Shown: positions 40,641 through 42,974 of the stretch, one piece after another
Numbering within the stretch: the stretch's first letter is position 1
Layout: the number at the start of each line of letters is the position of its first letter
Source of the DNA: B1 sp964443415
Lineage (GTDB): Bacteria > Bacteroidota > Bacteroidia > UKL13-3
Length of the DNA: 42,974 nt
Direction of reading: 5' to 3'
Assembly: GCA_964443415.1 (NCBI GenBank)
Contig: CAYUDC010000012.1
Coordinates: 1-42,974, forward strand
Notes under the pieces: generated by a model
Database searches by the model: none
Told to the model about the DNA's origin: nothing
What the model saw: only the letters and a program-made list of their open reading frames with translations
Position numbers and translations under genes: made by a program

Positions 40641-41036
40641 TTATCCTCCAATTAACGGGGTTAATTTTACAAAACTCACCTCTGTTTCGGGCGTAAGCAA
40701 CACCATTTCATCCAAAGACATAGCTTGTTTTTGGTCTATCAATACAAAGTAGGCATTTCGAATAAAAGCATCTAAAGCTATATACACTTGTTGCTCGGCA
40801 TCAATCAACTTTCTTTTAGGCATTTTATACCCGTTAATGGTTTTCTCGGTAGCTTCGGGTTGAACCAAGCCTTGAAAATACTGAGGCAAGCGTTGATTAT
40901 ACGTTTCTACTTCAGAAGTAACCCTACTGGAAATAATTTCTTTTACGCTCACCAATTCATGTTGCAATGAAATGATAATTTCATTTAAAATTTTTCCTCC
41001 TGCGGTTTCATCTTTAATTCTTAGTTGATAGGCCAT
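40641..41036 (-). CDS. Candidate beta-grasp (MoaD/ubiquitin-like) protein ending in Gly-Gly
   Basis: 131 residues. The N terminus reads as a beta-hairpin followed by a helix: YQLRIKDETAGG, ILNEIIISLQ, then VSVKEIISSRVTSEVETYN. The C terminus reads as a hairpin and final strand, YFVLIDQKQAMSLDEMVLL, then EVSFVKLTPLIGG, ending with Gly130-Gly131 at the stop codon. This matches the end of MoaD/ThiS proteins, which close with a strand such as VAxxPPVxGG. Residues about 48-90 form an insertion between the helix and the last strands, containing KMPKRK. I infer a beta-grasp modifier or sulfur carrier that the nearby E1-like enzyme could activate. No match was available to confirm the fold; it might instead be a domain specific to DUF4132 loci. 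It follows the AAA-M41 gene by 60 bases and precedes DUF4132 by 6. Confidence 0.6.
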   Translation of the reverse strand: MAYQLRIKDETAGGKILNEIIISLQHELVSVKEIISSRVTSEVETYNQRLPQYFQGLVQPEATEKTINGYKMPKRKLIDAEQQVYIALDAFIRNAYFVLIDQKQAMSLDEMVLLTPETEVSFVKLTPLIGG

Positions 41037-41096
41037 GGCATAGCATTAATTAAAATCGAATAATTTAATGTGATAAACATACATCATCTTTAGAAA

Positions 41097-42974
41097 TTAG
41101 ACAACTCCAAGTAATTGATTTGTTTGCAATAATGCCTCTAACTCCTTCTCCACCGCATCGGCAAACCTAAAGTAATTGTGCTTTTTAATAAAGGCATCTT
41201 TTTCAACCCATTCTTCTTGTGCATAAGCGCAAACCATTTCAAGAATCTGTGGCTCTTCCATGCGCGATTGATAAGTTAAAAAGGAAGACATTTTTAGCAG
41301 CAATAATTTATTGCGCGACAAGATCTCGAAGGCTAAAACTTCGCACTCCTTAATCAGTTGAATGGCTTCTTGCGTATGGGTTTGTTGATGCACCATGGCC
41401 AAATCATCCCGCGTGGCGGCAAGGCGTATAAAAATAGGATCAGCCCCCATGGCATATTCCTTTACTGCCCTATTGGCCATTTCGCTTACCCTTTCGATAT
41501 CACTCGATACGCCCGAACAAGTATTCTCTTCACCAAAAATCAACTTCTCTGCCACATAGCCTCCCAAGCCTATCATCATTTCTTTTTTTAGCAACTCGTA
41601 AGTAAATGGCCCCTCTGGCATATTTACCATACAAAACCCTTCGCTATCGGCTGCAGCAGTTTTAGACACTACCAAAGATGGGATAATCCTCAATGCTAAC
41701 GCAGCAACAATGGCATGACCCGCCTCATGAACCGCTGTATGCGCCTGATGATGGATATTTTCTGTTTTTCTAAGGTTACTCATCTTTAACACCAAAGTTT
41801 CGCGGTATTGAAATAATGTTTGATATAGATGATCCTTAAAACAAAAGGTAAAGCTTTCTTCTTCATAAGACCAATACACATACTTGGCTTGTATGCCTAC
41901 TTCCATCATCTTTAATAACAACTTGCTAATATGCCCTTCGATAATATTCTTGATAGTAGTGAATACTGGCCTTGTTCCTTGTGCTGGATAAACCCCTTCG
42001 GCATATACTATTTCTACTACACTGGTATCAAACACTATCTCCAGCTGAAAGCGATCCAATACAAAGGCCTTAAGCTCATTTAGTTTTTGCACTATTATAT
42101 CTCTAAAGTTTTGCTGTGTAAAAGAAGTATAAATGATATGATTATTTCCCAGCCGCGCGATTTGCTCATTCCTAAATCTTTTCTTTAAAGCTTCTTTGAT
42201 GTGACCTAGGTTAATTTTTCGAGTTGCTTCATACAATTCGTCTGCGTGTATATCTGGGTTAAGACTGTTGCTCATGTAATAGGCTTCATCTAGATTTCCC
42301 AGTACAAATATCAAAGACTTAGAAAGATCTAATTGCTTTACCGCAGAGCGCCTACTCATCCCTTCTAAAATCATCCGACGTAGTTCGAGGGCATCACTTT
42401 TTTCTACCCTTGCCGTGAGTACTGGCTTAGATAAGGTATCGTCTTGATACAAATACAACAAGCCTTCAATAAAATCTTGCGACAAAAAGTAAGAGGCATC
42501 TACTGCCTTGCCAAACCTTTCTTTCTCTTCAAAATAAAATGCCTCAAAGCTTTCCATAAAAACAGCTTCTTGCTCTACCACTACCCCATTTGCCATCACA
42601 ACACCCTTGTCTATACACTTAGATAATAACATCAGGCATAAGTCGGCACGCATTAAATAATACGAGTTCTGGTAAGGGATATAACTTATTTTACCACTGT
42701 CTAACATCTCCCAAATAACACGCAACTTGTCTTTACCCATTTCTTCCCCATCTTTTTTAATGGTTCTAGCAAACTGAAACTCATCAAAGCATATCACGCC
42801 GGCTTGCTCATGAAAAAACTCTAGGTCGTCTGTAAACATACTTTTTATCCAGGAGGCAGAGTCCGACTCAAACTCGCCCATATCCATTTGCACAAACAAC
42901 CTTTGATAATTTAGCAATTCAATCATTCTGTTCACCAAGGCTGTTTTACCAGAGCCTGTTAGGCCCCACATATT
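41097..42974 (-). CDS. Clp-type AAA+ ATPase fused to an M41 (FtsH-like) zinc protease, N terminus outside window
   Basis: At least 625 residues, open at the window edge. The visible part starts NMWGLTGSGKT with Walker A GLTGSGKT. Walker B is VICFDEF (residues about 59-65), sensor 1 is IFVLGNLDEAYY, the Arg-finger region is KKRFRNEQIARL, and a Clp C-terminal small domain with sensor 2 is GVYPAQGTRPVFTTIKNIIE. That order is ClpB/ClpX-like rather than FtsH-like. The protease part has VHEAGHAIVAALAL (zinc-binding HEAGH near residue 415) and GVSSDIERVSEMANRAVKEY, whose Asp (D491) matches the third M41 zinc ligand. No transmembrane segment is visible, so this is a soluble enzyme, unlike FtsH. It should unfold and degrade proteins in the cytoplasm. 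It is the first visible gene of the four-gene operon. Confidence 0.85.
   Translation of the reverse strand, partial: NMWGLTGSGKTALVNRMIELLNYQRLFVQMDMGEFESDSASWIKSMFTDDLEFFHEQAGVICFDEFQFARTIKKDGEEMGKDKLRVIWEMLDSGKISYIPYQNSYYLMRADLCLMLLSKCIDKGVVMANGVVVEQEAVFMESFEAFYFEEKERFGKAVDASYFLSQDFIEGLLYLYQDDTLSKPVLTARVEKSDALELRRMILEGMSRRSAVKQLDLSKSLIFVLGNLDEAYYMSNSLNPDIHADELYEATRKINLGHIKEALKKRFRNEQIARLGNNHIIYTSFTQQNFRDIIVQKLNELKAFVLDRFQLEIVFDTSVVEIVYAEGVYPAQGTRPVFTTIKNIIEGHISKLLLKMMEVGIQAKYVYWSYEEESFTFCFKDHLYQTLFQYRETLVLKMSNLRKTENIHHQAHTAVHEAGHAIVAALALRIIPSLVVSKTAAADSEGFCMVNMPEGPFTYELLKKEMMIGLGGYVAEKLIFGEENTCSGVSSDIERVSEMANRAVKEYAMGADPIFIRLAATRDDLAMVHQQTHTQEAIQLIKECEVLAFEILSRNKLLLLKMSSFLTYQSRMEEPQILEMVCAYAQEEWVEKDAFIKKHNYFRFADAVEKELEALLQTNQLLGVV

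Larger units (their letters stand above)
2075..40866. repeat. Family of 20 exact GGKTYRAMCC near-palindromes spread over the window
   Basis: Exact copies start at 2075, 5812, 8256, 11652, 11697, 17680, 19286, 19372, 19699, 20386, 20490, 27303, 28329, 30375, 31931, 34191, 36271, 38064, 39428 and 40857. The base before the core is a pyrimidine in all 20 and the base after is a purine in 16, and TT/AA often extends it toward TTYGGKTYRAMCCRAA. About a dozen single-mismatch copies also occur (for example 265, 496, 4141, 12301, 34607, 36240, 37424, 39312). They fall in many unrelated genes, in several frames and both orientations, and once between genes. Function unknown. Confidence 0.7.

Overview
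The window is a gene-dense, AT-rich stretch of a Bacteroidota chromosome, probably a draft or metagenome scaffold because it carries three runs of exactly 100 N (3310-3409, 6259-6358, 12930-13029). The phylum call rests on several things. There is the UPF0173-ParA-ParB-DUF5683-DapB-LepB gene order, a C-terminal type IX secretion sorting domain, a beta-propeller/LytS-type histidine kinase, a DUF4143 ATPase, and promoters of the TTTG / TAnnTTTG type. Nothing allows a safe genus call. I saw no tRNA, rRNA, CRISPR or insertion sequence, and the longest gene-free stretch is about 225 bases (31220-31444).

Layout. 1-288 is the tail of an S9 peptidase. 293-1744 is a DUF4143 ATPase. 1852-3309 is an ArsR / AHSA1 operon with tandem operators, cut by gap 1. 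3410-5156 is ribF followed by an M23 peptidase. 5277-5726 is a small heat shock protein. 5857-8465 is argS plus a lipoprotein split by gap 2. 8542-10069 is an ECF sigma factor operon. 10218-13629 holds a beta-barrel protein and uvrA (gap 3), divergent from start codons 4 bases apart. 13702-17561 is pyruvate carboxylase plus a small secreted protein. 17594-19721 is a GT2 / GT-C glycosyltransferase pair. 19780-25690 holds a sorting-domain protein with a CxxCH motif, a secreted vWA-LRR protein and a large sensor kinase. 25743-31219 is the chromosome segregation, lysine and secretion operon. 31445-34313 encodes alanine dehydrogenase, TsaE and proline dehydrogenase. 34398-36709 is aroB-aroA, and 36793-37410 is an F420-type dinucleotide oxidoreductase.

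The most interesting locus is at the right end on the minus strand (42974 to 37407). Four tightly packed genes encode a Clp-type AAA+ domain fused to an FtsH-type M41 zinc protease, a 131-residue protein that looks like a MoaD/ThiS/ubiquitin-type beta-grasp ending in Gly-Gly, a DUF4132 protein, and a ThiF/MoeB-like E1 enzyme. Together they look like an E1-activated beta-grasp modifier coupled to an unfoldase-protease. This reading comes from motifs and spacing only.

The second unusual signal is a near-palindrome, GGKTYRAMCC, with 20 exact copies where roughly one or fewer would be expected by chance. It occurs in coding sequence in several frames and both orientations, and once between genes, so it behaves like a highly iterated palindrome. 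Smaller signals are half-parS-like repeats and DnaA-box-like sequences upstream of the parA operon, and a tandem operator that brackets the ArsR promoter.
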